A stretch of 64,000 nucleotides of DNA from Ilex aquifolium (GCA_951799425.1 OX637405.1:23128589-23192588), one strand, 5' to 3'; positions 46,900-57,039 are shown, numbered from the stretch's first letter. The notes: generated by a model from the sequence alone, not told the origin. Numbers and translations: made by a program.

Positions 46900-47910
46900 T
46901 CACGTGGAAGGAGTGGTGAGCAAGATAGTTGTGACGGTTGACTTCCGAACATTAACATCGGTCAAGTTAGGCCGATTGGTGAGGTTAGTGTTGAGAGTAC
47001 AAACAAAAGAATAAGGAATTTGCTGCACAAAGCCAAACTGGCGGGCAAACTGTTGAGGCATGTAAACCTCGATGCTGCAGTGAGTGTTGGCACCACAAGT
47101 CGGCCCTATGCTGTAATGCAAATCTCAGGGTAGAGATAGGCATCTTCGTGATTAGAAACAATGTCAATAGGAGCTTTCCCATGTTTATAAAGGAACCATT
47201 CTGCCCCCAGTTTTGAGCGAACGACATCCAAATGGGTCGTGAGCTATTCAAGTTATACAAGTAAGAAAAACAGTCTGCAAAAGACTACTCTTTAGAAGGG
47301 GCCGTGGCAAATAAGCGGTCGTAAGAAAATGAGGTGTTGTCAGCAGGCGGGATGGAAAGTTCTGGGAAGTAAGCGTGAAGCCATAGTTGACGTACCTAAA
47401 GGGGACCTGAGCCCTTATTCATCTTTGTCGTCACTGTGCCCCACATTCCACGATAAATGTGGGCAAGCATTACAGTAGCAAGGGCATAAGAAGCTCCCGC
47501 AACCAGATTGATGGTCAGCGAAATGTACTATTTAGTAACTTTCTAAGACGAGGTGCAAAAGAAGAACTGGTTGAGCTAGTAAAGCAGGAACAAATGTGTT
47601 CCCTGTTCAATCTTGAAAATCCATCACAACTGCAACAGACCACAATAAAAAGGGAATAGGCAGTAACCAGCTTATTCTACGTATCGGTTGGAAAAGTGTA
47701 GCTCGCTTAAGTATAACTAAGTAGAGCGTTAGCCTCAGCCACAAATGGAGGAAGGCTGAGGAGAGCAGATATGTCATAAATCATGGGGTCCATCATGCCA
47801 AAATGAAAGTGAAAGGCATTGTTTGCCTTGGACCAAAACAGAAGAGCGGCGCTGAGCAGTTGTTTGTCGATGGATATTGTGATAATGCTAAGTTCTATAG
47901 CATCATAAAT

Positions 47911-50051
47911 TGTAAACCCCCACATTCTTGTCTTTATATAATAACATAATGATTTTTAAATGCTCATATATGTAGTGAGGGAAGCATGAACTATATAGGT
48001 AGTAAAAGTAGAAGTTAGGAAGTGTTCCGGAGTTAAAACATATTTTTTGATAGAACTTGGGTAGAAAGAATTTTGACACTGCCTTAGTATTTGGACCATA
48101 ACTTTTTACCCTGATGTCTATTTGATCTAAAATTTTTAAAATAGATACTAAACTTCCACGGCTACAAAAGTGTATTTGACGAAAATTTTCCAAATCAATC
48201 TCTAAATAGGCCAAAACTTCACTGTAAGTTTCAGAAAAAACTGGGAGTCCGTTCGAACGTGAATAGACATTCAAACGACAGTTCGTCGCAGTACTTTTGT
48301 GTCTGATGGAAATGCAAAAGTACTGGGAGAAACTAAAGTTCGAACGTCATAATGACGTTCGAATGTGAAGCAGTAAATTACACTACTAACGTTCAAACGT
48401 CAAATGACGTTCGAACATGAGTTACGAATTCTGAGTTTCAGATTCGCACACAAAGGGTTGTTTCTCACCCTATAAATACATAAGGATACCTCTCTTAGTC
48501 TCATTTCAACATTTCTAACCCTAGAAAGTCTTAGAGAGGAAGAAAGAAGGGGAAAAACACAAGATTAAAGGGTATTTGCACATTGGATCGGATCAAAATC
48601 TCTAGTTCTTCACACAAAGCTAAGGAAGCAAGGTAGGGATTTCTTCCTATTCTTGTTCATTGAGGTTAGGGTTTATATATAGGTATGGTTTGACTCGTAA
48701 TCCTATATGTATACTATGAAATCATTATTTCTTGATACTCTTGCAAATATTACCATGTTTTGAAGGAAGCTATGGCTGGATAGCCGTGAAATCTCTTCTT
48801 CTTGTCTTGAAAACCCTAGTTTTCAAAAAAGATGGGTTTTTCTCTCAATATTCATTTGTTCTTGATTTCAAAACTTTAGTGCTTTGTATTGAACAATAAA
48901 ATGGTATTTTTGATGATCTTTTACATATTCTCTTAAATTGTTTTATTGGAATAATACATGTGAAATTTGGGGATTTTTGGATTTGCTTGTGATTTGAGGA
49001 AATGAGTTTGTATTGTATCTCTTGTGGATGTTTGGATGACCATGGGTGGCTGTTGACCGGGTTTCGTAGAGTGGTTAGATGCGTTTCTTACTCCGTGCGG
49101 GTTTGAATTTTTCCTACCACTCGTAGTGGGGTTGATGCCTTGTGAGAACCAAACCACTATTCGCTCCCGTGGTACCGAGGCTGAGGGTTAGTATACTATT
49201 CCTGTGTTGGATTCGTCACTGCCAATGTGTTGGTATACGCCCTTCCTAAAGTTGGATATCATTGCGAGGATTGAATGTGTGTGTGTGGGCCAGGATATTC
49301 TCGATGTGTTTATTCATGTGATGTCATACATCATACCCGAGATACAAATACAAGTTGGGGTTTGAGATACATTATGGGAAATGGTGCTAATTGTGGATTA
49401 TTGTTTATTGTTTTGGAAATGGTTTATTACAAGAATGTTGGAAATGGTTTATGGTTAGAATTGGTTTATTGTTGGGAATTGATTTTACTTCTTCATTTAA
49501 TTTATTGTTGTTGCATAAAATGGAGATCTGTTGAAATGTCACTATTTTATGTCAAAAGTTATATATGATATTTGTAAAATGAGATCGACTGTTTTATATG
49601 CTTTCAAAACCTTGTTCGAGTTTGGGAGGATTTTCCTACAGAGCTTATTGCTCACCCCTTACAAACAATATTCCTTTCAGATTTTGGTTTAGAGAAAGAG
49701 CTCGGAGTGGACGAGTAGGTACTTTGGGAAGCTCAAGTGGATGGCCATGTGGATCCGAAGGGGGATATTTAGAATTGTTCTTTTTATGTTCTAGACTAGA
49801 AGATTCATTTTGAGATAATGTTCATGTTAATATTTTCCTTATTCCGCTGCGAGATAATAGTTTGACATATTCTTTTGGGTGTAATTGTCATAGTTTGACA
49901 TATTCTTTTGGATATAATGGTCATGGTTTGACATATTCTTTTGGATGATGAATGAAATTTTCTGTAATTATGGATTTTATTAGTTACTCTCATGATGTGA
50001 ATGGTTTTAGAAAATAATAATGCCGTCCAAGGGGGATTTTGGGGCGTTACA
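47911..50051 (+). mobile_element. Solo LTR, 2141 bp (Tekay/Del-like)
   Basis: Starts TGTAAACCCCC and ends GGGGCGTTACA, with a perfect 5-bp target duplication TAAAT at 47906-47910 and 50052-50056. No internal element sequence, so it is a solo LTR left by recombination. TATAAATA at 48471-48478 on the plus strand sets the orientation. The end GGGGCGTTACA and the GTGGTACCGAGGCTGAGGG segment near 49170 are typical of long Tekay/Del LTRs. A three-fold repeat of about 33 bp (TTTGACATATTCTTTTGG) lies at 49858-49950. Confidence 0.88.
48248..48420 (+). promoter_or_regulatory. Cluster of TTCGAACGTCA / TGACGTTCGAA palindromes
   Basis: Within 225 bp upstream of the TATA box of the solo LTR are at least three inverted pairs of GTTCGAACGTCA with TGACGTTCGAA (for example 48332-48362). 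TGACG is the core of bZIP/TGA-factor sites. A likely enhancer array; inferred from sequence and position. Confidence 0.5.
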
Positions 50052-50563
50052 TAAATGCCAAGATGGCGCCATAGTGTACCCATTGCCTCTTTAACACAAG
50101 CAACCCATGGTATCCAATCAGGAAAAGGGGACTTCCATGCACGGACGGGATTGTCGTTGAGCCAACTCGACCATTGAAGAGGCTCTTGGAGATTAAAAGG
50201 TAGAGACATATGAGAGTAGTGGTAGAACTTCATCTGGAGGCATCTTTGAAAGTGTCCTGCTAAATAAGTCTTAGAGAACGGGTTAAAAGTACGAAGAGTA
50301 ACATGAGTAGCTTGCACTCGCGAAAGAGCCGTTTCAAGAGCAATAATACGAGGGGCTCCATTGAAGATGGCATGAAGAATGAGTTGTTACAACGATGAAA
50401 AGATATGGATAAATCGCGTGTCAGACATTTCTTGTAGATTTGAAAAGACGAAGGATAGATTGAAAGGCTACACATGGAAGATCGACTGCAATCGTTGGGC
50501 TTCACGGCCAATGGAAAATAATGGAGCCCCGAATATGAAGTGTTCAGTCACATCATTTTTTTT

Positions 50564-50579
50564 GGGGGGGGGGGGGGGG
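50564..50579 (+). promoter_or_regulatory. G16 tract (PPT region) of the Tat-like element
   Basis: Uninterrupted run of 16 G four bases before the 3' LTR, in the position of the polypurine tract. Its length suggests expansion after insertion; length may vary or be miscalled. Confidence 0.6.
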
Positions 50580-50583
50580 ACAA

Positions 50584-51296
50584 TGTTAACACCCAAAAAC
50601 AAAAAAATCTGAGGGTGACACGTGGAAGAGATTCAACGATCATGAAAGAGTCTGTGAGAGTTTATACTTGACAGAGTGGTCAAAGAAATGGGACTCTAAG
50701 AATCATGAGAAATGAGGGGACGTGACATCATGAGCCTTCGGTTAGAGACGGTTCAGTGCACATTTACACATCTCAAGGAAAAGACCATGATTATAGTCAT
50801 GGCCGTAAAGGATGATTTTAACGGTTGAAGGTCATTCCTATAAATAACAAAGACAAGGCTACAGAGAAATGACCTATGATGAAAACACAACAAAATCAAA
50901 ACAGAGCTAGCCTATCTTCTATTTATTTTTCTTTTACTTCCGACTAGCTTTACTTTTTTTATACTATAATCCATCACTCAGGTGAGCTTTACTGCTTTCA
51001 TTTAATGGTAAGTACAATACTCATTTCATCTTCCAAACTTAGTTTATCTGTAGCTTTGCATTCCAGTTTTCTTTCTACATTCCAGTCTATTACGCTATTA
51101 GTTGGGAAATTATTTAAAGTCCTTGAACCCTATGACATATAAAATAACTCATACGTAACCTTACACCTCGCTACAAATGTTTGAAAAGTTACGACTTTAG
51201 AACCTCACACTTGTTCGAATAGGTAAGGTCGTACGTGTTTGGATCTTAAGTCCAATCAAACTTTGGTACACCCGTAATCCAAAAATACGCTAAACA
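50584..51296 (+). repeat. 3' LTR of the Tat-like element
   Basis: Homologue of 37757-38392, 77 bp longer. The extra text lies around 51090-51165 (ATTAGTTGGGAAATTATT...). TATAAATAAC is at about 50839. Confidence 0.85.
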
Positions 51297-52844
51297 AGTT
51301 TACAAGTTAATAAATTGCTTGAATGAAATACGACTTGTGGGTGTTAGCCGAGGAATTTGAGAATCCATTTGGATTGTTGGATTAGTTGAAGTTAGGAAAT
51401 TTTGAGCATTAATTGACACTATTATTCCATTGGTAGAATGAGGATTTAAGTTGGGCATTAAATTTTGAAATCAAGTGCTAAGATCTATTCACATACATAT
51501 TCACATACCAACAATGACAATCCTACACATACATATTCGTTTTCAACTCCACTATTCACTACGTAAATATGGAAAATCTGTTAAAAATGAATATCGATTA
51601 TCCGATAGATAGAAGATCTAGTGGAGTCAGTAACATCAATTAATCTAGAGAATTCAAATTGTAGTACTGAATCATTTAGACTAGTCCTATTACCAACCAC
51701 TTGATCGAGGATACTTTAATAAGTTCAAAAGAGGATGTAAAAGAAAATGCTCACATGGATGCTATAATTTATAATTTTGTGATTGTTGGTATAATGTTAA
51801 AATCTTAATCTTTTAGGATACTAGATCGTACACACGTGCCCTGCACTTGGACTTTTTTGAGTTATGATTTTATTTTAATTTATATTTTAAAACAATAAAA
51901 TAAATACAATAGCAAAGACCTACTTATAAATCTAAGTTTTTGAATATTCCTATTATAGAATTTGTAATGGACATAACACTATATATTTGAAGAACGAATA
52001 TTAGTTTTTATTGTTTTATTTTCTCTTAAGTTTTGATGAAATACTTTCTTGTAAACCGCTACACTTAAGGTTTAGAACTTTTCACATGAAGTTAATTATT
52101 TAGATTAATTTTATTTGCAACATCATAGCAATGGTATAAATATATTTTATAATATGCGGGTATAAATACGGAAGTGAACTATTTTAAGTTATGGTGGTCA
52201 TTTAATTATAAATAACTGGTTGAGCAAATTTAAAAAAGTTAAGTTGTGGTAAGTAAAGATTTCCTAGTCTGAAAGGGACTAAAGATTTCCTAGTCTGGCC
52301 TTTATGGCTCATCCTCCCTTCGGTTTGCAAAATTAATTCAGACTATGTACCAGATAGTATAGAAAATTATACTTCTGAACATTGTTTCAATTGCCCTTAT
52401 TCTTGAGTCTTTTGCCCTCATGTATGGTTAGAGGTGAAATTATAATGAGTGGATTTGTCTAAGTGGTCATAAAACTACTCACTTAGAAATATAATAAAAT
52501 AGGTCATGCAAATTTGATGAGTTGAACAGACAATATTCGTGTTGAAACAACATAAATAAATATATATAATTAAAGAACAGGGGTTAAATGTTGTTGTCAC
52601 GAGTAACATTTATGTTGTTGTCATAAATGTGTCAAGTAGATTCCGGTTAAAAACTCAAACATGATACGATTAACTCATTGTGTCAACATTTATATCTCAA
52701 ATCCACTAATTATGTATCACGTTCGAGTTACCTTTTCAAAAATTGTCAGACTACTCTCACAATTATTCGTCATGTGAAAACACATACATATATTGAACAT
52801 ATTGTATATCCTGACGAGAACTTGTCACATCTCAATATAATGAG
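51297..52844. other. AT-rich intergenic DNA
   Basis: No coding sequence is supported. One short tandem duplication (TAAAGATTTCCTAGTCTG twice, about 52255-52298). Otherwise unrecognised. Confidence 0.5.
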
Positions 52845-53427
52845 TGATGGCGTAAATCTACGCGAATGAGCAATGAGTTTGGGTTCAATGTTATGGGATG
52901 GATCTGAGCTACAAGGCTCGTGAATCGGTGGGTGAATGCTCTGATTATCTGAGGTGTGGTGTGTGCAACATAATAAAATATAGTGGTTCACCGGCTTGAG
53001 AGCTCGGCTAGTCCACTCTTCAATGGAGTCTCTTGCTCCTAAGATTTGTATATCTCTCAAAAATATTTTACAGGATGCCTTGGATGCCAATAGGGTTCCC
53101 CCTTTTGATTGAGACGATGTACAGTATTTATAGTGTAATTCCTATCTCTAAGGGATTTTCACCGAGATCTTTGCCCTTCATCCGTGGGATCTTCCTTGAT
53201 TTTTGGGAGAGGATCTTGGTTAGTTGAGAGTTTTGTGCCTTGATTATAGCTTTCCATTGCTTTGAGGATGCCATTCACTAGCCAGCTGTTTCCCTTTCAA
53301 TTTCCCGTTTGTTTTCTTTGAGGAGAGCTTGAGGTCTGGATTGCGGAGCCCTGGTTACTGTGTCTGACCTCCTTGTCTGACCTCCATGTCCAAGCTCATA
53401 CTTAGAGCTTTTTTCTAGGTATCATCA
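52845..53427 (-). repeat. 3' LTR of the gag-only element
   Basis: TGATGGCGTAAATC to GGTATCATCA. TATAAATA on the minus strand near 53124-53132. The PPT complement (GTTGCCCCCCAGC) abuts at 53428-53440. Confidence 0.93.
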
Positions 53428-53619
53428 GTTGCCCCCCAGCCCTTGGCCCAAGCGAGCTTGGGCAAGGGATGAGTCGATGCTGAATTGAGATAGACTTCTA
53501 CACATCGACCTCGATTTGCATGAGCTCGAGGTGCAGAGAGCTGCTGCTTTTCCTATGGTTGCCGAGTTCCCATTGCTTCGAGAAGTACTTCAGTGCTTCT
53601 TCAAGCAAAATTATTGACT

Positions 53620-54125
53620 TTATGAGCTGCCGGGCTCTTTTTATGAACTAGGGAACTCATCATGAGCTTCAGGGCTCTTTTAAGGAATTAAAGAATTCAT
53701 TATGAGCTACAAGGCTCTTTTTAGAAATTAAATAGCCCATTCCGAGCTCCTGGGCTCTTTTCTGAACTATTAGAGTTCTTCGTGGGCTGTGTTGCTCATA
53801 TCATGAACTGAATAGTTCAGCGCGAGCTACGTGGCTCATATTATGAGCTGAAGAGTTCAGCGTGAGCTGCTTGGCTCAAGTTATGAACTGAATAGTTCAT
53901 CGTGAGCTGCATGGCTCAAGTTATGAACTGAAGAGTTCATCGTGAGCTGCTTGGCTCAAGTTATGAACTGAAGAGTTCATCGGTGAGCTGCGTGGCTCAA
54001 GTTACGAACTGAAGAGTTCATCGTGAGCTGCGTGGCTCAAGTTGTGAACTGAAGAGTTCATCGTGAGCTGCGTGACTCAAGTTATGAACTGAAGAGTTCA
54101 TCGTGAGCTGCTCGGCTCAAATTTT
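53620..54125. repeat. ~40-bp palindromic tandem repeat
   Basis: From about 53780 the unit is 40 bp, containing GAGCTGCKTGGCTCAAGTTA and GAACTGAAGAGTTCATCG; both halves are imperfect palindromes. Copies before 53780 are more diverged. It merges with the 27-bp array at about 54120. Confidence 0.85.
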
Positions 54126-54789
54126 GAACTGAAGAGCTCATCTTGAATTTATGAGCTGAAGAGCTCATCTTAAATTTACGAGCTGAAGAGCTCATCTTAA
54201 ATTTACGAGCTGAAGAGCTCATCGGATGTTTATAAGCTGAAGAACTCATCTTGAGTTTATGAGCTGAAGAGCTCATCTTGAGTTTATAAGCAAAAGAGCT
54301 CATCTTAAATTTACGAGCTGAAGAGCTCATCGGATGTTTATAAGCTGAAGAGCTCATCTTGAGTTTATGAGCTGAATAGCTCATCTTCAATTTATGAGCT
54401 GAAGAGCTCATCTTGAGTTTATGAGCAAAAGAGCTCATCTTGAGTTTATGAGCTGAAGAGCTCATCGGATGTTTATGAGCTGAAGAACTCATCTTGAGTT
54501 TATGAGCTGAAGAGCTCATCTTGAGTTTATGAGCAAAAGAGCTCATCGGATGTTTATGAGCTGAAGAGCTCATCTTGAGTTTATGAGCTGAATAGCTCAT
54601 CTTCAATTTATGAGCTGAAGAGCTCATCTTGAGTTTATGAGCAAAAGAGCTCATCTTGAGTTTATGAGCTGAAGAGCTCATCGGATGTTTATGAGCTGAA
54701 GAACTCATCTTGAGTTTATGAGCTGAAGAGCTCATCTTGAGTTTATGAGCAAAAGAGCTCATCGGATGTTTATGAGCTGAAGAGCTCAT
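54082..54789 (-). CDS. Nonapeptide-repeat ORF encoded by a 27-bp minisatellite
   Basis: Open frame of 235 codons made of 24 copies of a nine-residue unit, MSSSAHKLK and variants (MSSFAHKLK, MSYSAHKLK, MSSSAHKHP, MSSSARKFK), then a short unrelated tail. Units 1-8 and 9-16 have the same order of variants, so there is a 216-bp higher-order repeat. At DNA level each unit contains the palindrome GAGCTGAAGAGCTC. The first ATG overlaps the gag stop as ATGA, and every unit starts with ATG. There is no homology to a known domain. Translation is unproven: the frame may be open only because 27 is a multiple of three. The units are Ser/His/Lys-rich and basic, so if made the product could bind nucleic acid. 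Confidence 0.5.
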   Translation of the reverse strand: MSSSAHKHPMSSFAHKLKMSSSAHKLKMSSSAHKHPMSSSAHKLKMSSFAHKLKMSSSAHKLKMSYSAHKLKMSSSAHKHPMSSFAHKLKMSSSAHKLKMSSSAHKHPMSSSAHKLKMSSFAHKLKMSSSAHKLKMSYSAHKLKMSSSAYKHPMSSSARKFKMSSFAYKLKMSSSAHKLKMSSSAYKHPMSSSARKFKMSSSARKFKMSSSAHKFKMSSSVQNLSRAAHDELFSS

Positions 54790-56090
54790 CTTGAGTTTAT
54801 GACATCTTCCCTTCTCTTGGGGGAGCGATCCCTGTCTCTTCTTGGGGACCTATCTCGTCTTCTTTCTTTCCTAGGACTTCGATCCCTCTTATTTTCTTCC
54901 TTCACTTTTTCCTTCTGTGAGGATGAGCCCCCTACCTTTGAGAGAAGGGCTTCCTCGCCATTAATATACTTTTCTGCTTTAGCCAGCACCTCTGCCATGC
55001 TTGCTTGCGGGTTCTTTGATATAGAAAATATCAAATCCTTCGATTGCACTCCTAATCCAGCAATGAAAGCAGTGATAGCAAACTTCTCATCTGGAATATC
55101 TACCTTCAGAGATTCTGAATTGAACCTTTGGACATAAGACCGTAGGTTCTCGTTGGGTCCCTGTTTTACATTCAACAGATGGTAGCTCGGCTTTCTGTAT
55201 ATCCGAGCTCCTATAAAGTGAGATACAAAAGCTATGGAGAGCTCTCTAAAGGATGAGATCGAGGCTGGTGGGAGCCTGTGAAACCAGGCCAGAGCAGAGC
55301 CTTTTAACGTGATGGCAAAAGCTCTGCAACGTACAGGATCTTGGTATCCATGTAGCTCCATCTGGTTCTTGTAAGTGTTGAGATGATCTACGGGATCTTT
55401 CGTTCCGTCAAAGACCTCTATCTGAGACATCCTGAACTTTGGTGGGAGAGGAAAGTGCAGCACTCCAGTGGTGAATGGGGACTCAGTCTGTTGTACTAGG
55501 GCGTCCATTGTAACCGGAGTCTTGCTCTTTACAGCCTCTTTCATGTGGCTGAGCTCTTGCTGGATGTCCTTGAAACGTTGCTCCCAGTGCTGTTCTCTCC
55601 TGTCCTGCTGGTAGGGAAAAAAATCGTCCCTCTCGCCCCCACCGTTCTGACTTTGTACCTCTTCGTTGTGGCCGTTCCTAAGGGGTTGATGAGGGACTTC
55701 CCCCATGGTCTGGCTATTTTCCCCCCTTTCGTCGGCTTCTCTGAGGGGGTTGAGGTGTTGCTGCTCCCTGCGTGGGGGGTTATTCTGGCCTTCTTGGGCC
55801 CGTTGTGCCTCCTGTGGGCAGTGCAAGAGTTTCAAGAGTCCCTCATTCTGTTGTATCAAGCGCTCGTTGGCTTGGCGAAGGGCTGCCAACTCATTGTTGG
55901 TGGGGGGAATCCCCCTGGGAGGGTTCGTCTCCTGGACGTTCTCAGGTTGCCTGCCGTTGGTGGCTTCCTGCTGATCCTGCATTCGTGGTGGGTTTGTTTG
56001 GCTTCTGCTCATGTTTCGAGTCGTTACCATCAGTCGCTGAGAGATCAGCTTATTTGTAACAGGAACAGTCGTTCCCACAGACGGCGCCAA
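54786..56090 (-). CDS. gag: Gag of the TR-GAG element, 434 codons
   Basis: Intact gag frame; in-frame initiation is likely at MAPSVG or at MVTTRNMSRS. The N-terminal 160 residues are Gln/Asn/Pro-rich, with a coiled-coil stretch (NNELAALRQANERLIQQNEGLLKLL). The capsid-like retrotransposon gag domain is at about residues 215-375: LPPKFRMSQIEVFDGTKDP, CRAFAITLKGSALAWFHRLP, ENLRSYVQRFNSESL, AFIAGL. It ends in a strongly basic SR-type tail (RDRSPRRDRDRSPKRRED). There is no CCHC zinc knuckle. The stop codon falls inside the first unit of the minisatellite (VINSR, stop), so the array probably truncated a longer gag. It could form particles and package its own RNA if an autonomous partner supplies pol. 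Confidence 0.88.
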   Translation of the reverse strand: MAPSVGTTVPVTNKLISQRLMVTTRNMSRSQTNPPRMQDQQEATNGRQPENVQETNPPRGIPPTNNELAALRQANERLIQQNEGLLKLLHCPQEAQRAQEGQNNPPRREQQHLNPLREADERGENSQTMGEVPHQPLRNGHNEEVQSQNGGGERDDFFPYQQDRREQHWEQRFKDIQQELSHMKEAVKSKTPVTMDALVQQTESPFTTGVLHFPLPPKFRMSQIEVFDGTKDPVDHLNTYKNQMELHGYQDPVRCRAFAITLKGSALAWFHRLPPASISSFRELSIAFVSHFIGARIYRKPSYHLLNVKQGPNENLRSYVQRFNSESLKVDIPDEKFAITAFIAGLGVQSKDLIFSISKNPQASMAEVLAKAEKYINGEEALLSKVGGSSSQKEKVKEENKRDRSPRKERRRDRSPRRDRDRSPKRREDVINSR

Positions 56091-56092
56091 AC

Positions 56093-56675
56093 TGATGGCG
56101 TAAATCTACGCGAATGAGCAATGAGTTTGGGTTCAATGTTATGGGATGGATCTGAGCTACAAGGCTCGTGAATCGGTGGGTGAATGCTCTGATTATCTGA
56201 GGTGTGGTGTGTGCAACATAATAAAATATAGTGGTTCACCGGCTTGAGAGCTCGGCTAGTCCACTCTTCAATGGAGTCTCTTGCTCCTAAGATTTGTATA
56301 TCTCTCAAAAATATTTTACAGGATGCCTTGGATGCCAATAGGGTTCCCCCTTTTGATTGAGACGATGTACAGTATTTATAGTGTAATTCCTATCTCTAAG
56401 GGATTTTCACCGAGATCTTTGCCCTTCATCCGTGGGATCTTCCTTGATTTTTGGGAGAGGATCTTGGTTAGTTGAGAGTTTTGTGCCTTGATTATAGCTT
56501 TCCATTGCTTTGAGGATGCCATTCACTAGCCAGCTGTTTCCCTTTCAATTTCCCGTTTGTTTTTTTTGAGGAGAGCTTGAGGTCTGGATTGCGGAGCCCT
56601 GGTTACTGTGTCTGACCTCCTTGTCTGACCTCCATGTCCAAGCTCATACTTAGAGCTTTTTTCTAGGTATCATCA
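56093..56675 (-). repeat. 5' LTR of the gag-only element
   Basis: Same length as the other LTR. TATAAATA on the minus strand near 56370. The PBS lies three bases inside it. Confidence 0.93.
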
Positions 56676-56680
56676 ATGAG

Positions 56681-57038
56681 CATCTTCATTAATAGTGGTA
56701 ATTGATTTTGAATTGAATGTTTTGTTGGAAAAAAAAAAAGAGAGAGAGGATGAACACATAGAAATAAACATTCTATAACACGGGAAAGTCTTTAACCCAA
56801 AACATCCATTGAAAACTGACTAGGAAATGAGTCAAAAGAAATGGCGTTATAAACGTACCTGTCACTTAAATATAGATCAATAGATCACAGCAGTACAGAA
56901 CTGTTAATTCACCGGTCTCTATAAATCACCTCCAAGAGAAGCAAATCACGATAAAATATGAGAAGAAAACAATGTTTCTCAATTGGATGGGTTCGTTGAA
57001 AGAAAGGTGTGAATGACAATTAGATGGATTAGGATTCA
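56681..57038. other. AT-rich intergenic DNA
   Basis: Nothing recognised apart from a short A/GA run near 56730-56750. Confidence 0.5.
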
Positions 57039-57039
57039 C

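Larger units (their letters stand above)
46900..50510 (-). pseudogene. Antisense plant-mobile-domain-like ORF, split by a solo LTR
   Basis: Minus strand, opposite to gag-pol. The upstream piece (about 50510-50057) contains WSSWLNDNPVRAWKSPFPDW and WVACVKEAMGTLWRHLGIY. After the solo LTR (50051-47911) it resumes with IYDAIELSIITISIDKQLL, AALLFWSKANNAFHFHFGMM, DPMIYDISALLSLPPF and, further on in other frames, CSIEVYMPQQFARQFGFVQ. This is the pattern of the plant mobile domain (a WxxWV...GI.DAI.LS...D..L..ALxFWS..TNxFxFxxGxMxPTLxDVxxLxGLP...RQFGxxQ fold), known in MAIN/MAIL proteins and in TE-carried homologues. Stops after about 73 codons and frameshifts show decay. Gene capture or a regular antisense ORF of this lineage are both possible; I favour the latter. 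Confidence 0.65.
37757..51296 (+). mobile_element. Old Tat-like Ty3 retrotransposon, 13.5 kb, with antisense ORF
   Basis: LTRs at 37757-38392 (636 bp, TGTTTACACCC to CCAAACA) and 50584-51296 (713 bp, TGTTAACACCC to CTAAACA) flank the element. Flanks ACTTT and AGTTT are a likely decayed 5-bp duplication. Gag, protease, RT, RNase H, a second RNase H-like region and integrase follow on the plus strand, all broken. A long 3' region carries a minus-strand PMD-like ORF. A purine tract of 16 G precedes the 3' LTR. The LTRs differ at many positions, so the insertion is old. A second RNase H after the first points to the Tat group. Confidence 0.85.
52845..56675 (-). mobile_element. Gag-only Ty3 retrotransposon (TR-GAG type), 3831 bp
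   Basis: 583-bp LTRs at 52845-53427 and 56093-56675 with a perfect 5-bp duplication ATGAG (52840-52844, 56676-56680). On the minus strand: 5' LTR, PBS TGGCGCCGTCTGTGGGAAC (56089-56071), gag, palindromic minisatellite, PPT GCTGGGGGGCAAC, 3' LTR. There is no protease, RT or integrase. This is the layout of terminal-repeat-with-gag (TR-GAG) elements, mobilised by autonomous relatives. LTRs of equal length with one difference noticed (TTTTCTTTG against TTTTTTTTG) indicate a young copy. Confidence 0.93.

Noticed and set aside
54082-54806. Regularly spaced palindromic repeats resembling a CRISPR array
   Set aside because: Units are contiguous 27-bp tandem copies without unique spacers, in a plant retrotransposon.
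54799-55137. Plus-strand open stretches opposite the gag-only element's gag (also 55545-56117)
   Set aside because: Antisense shadows of an intact gag; Leu/Ser/Cys-rich text without domains.
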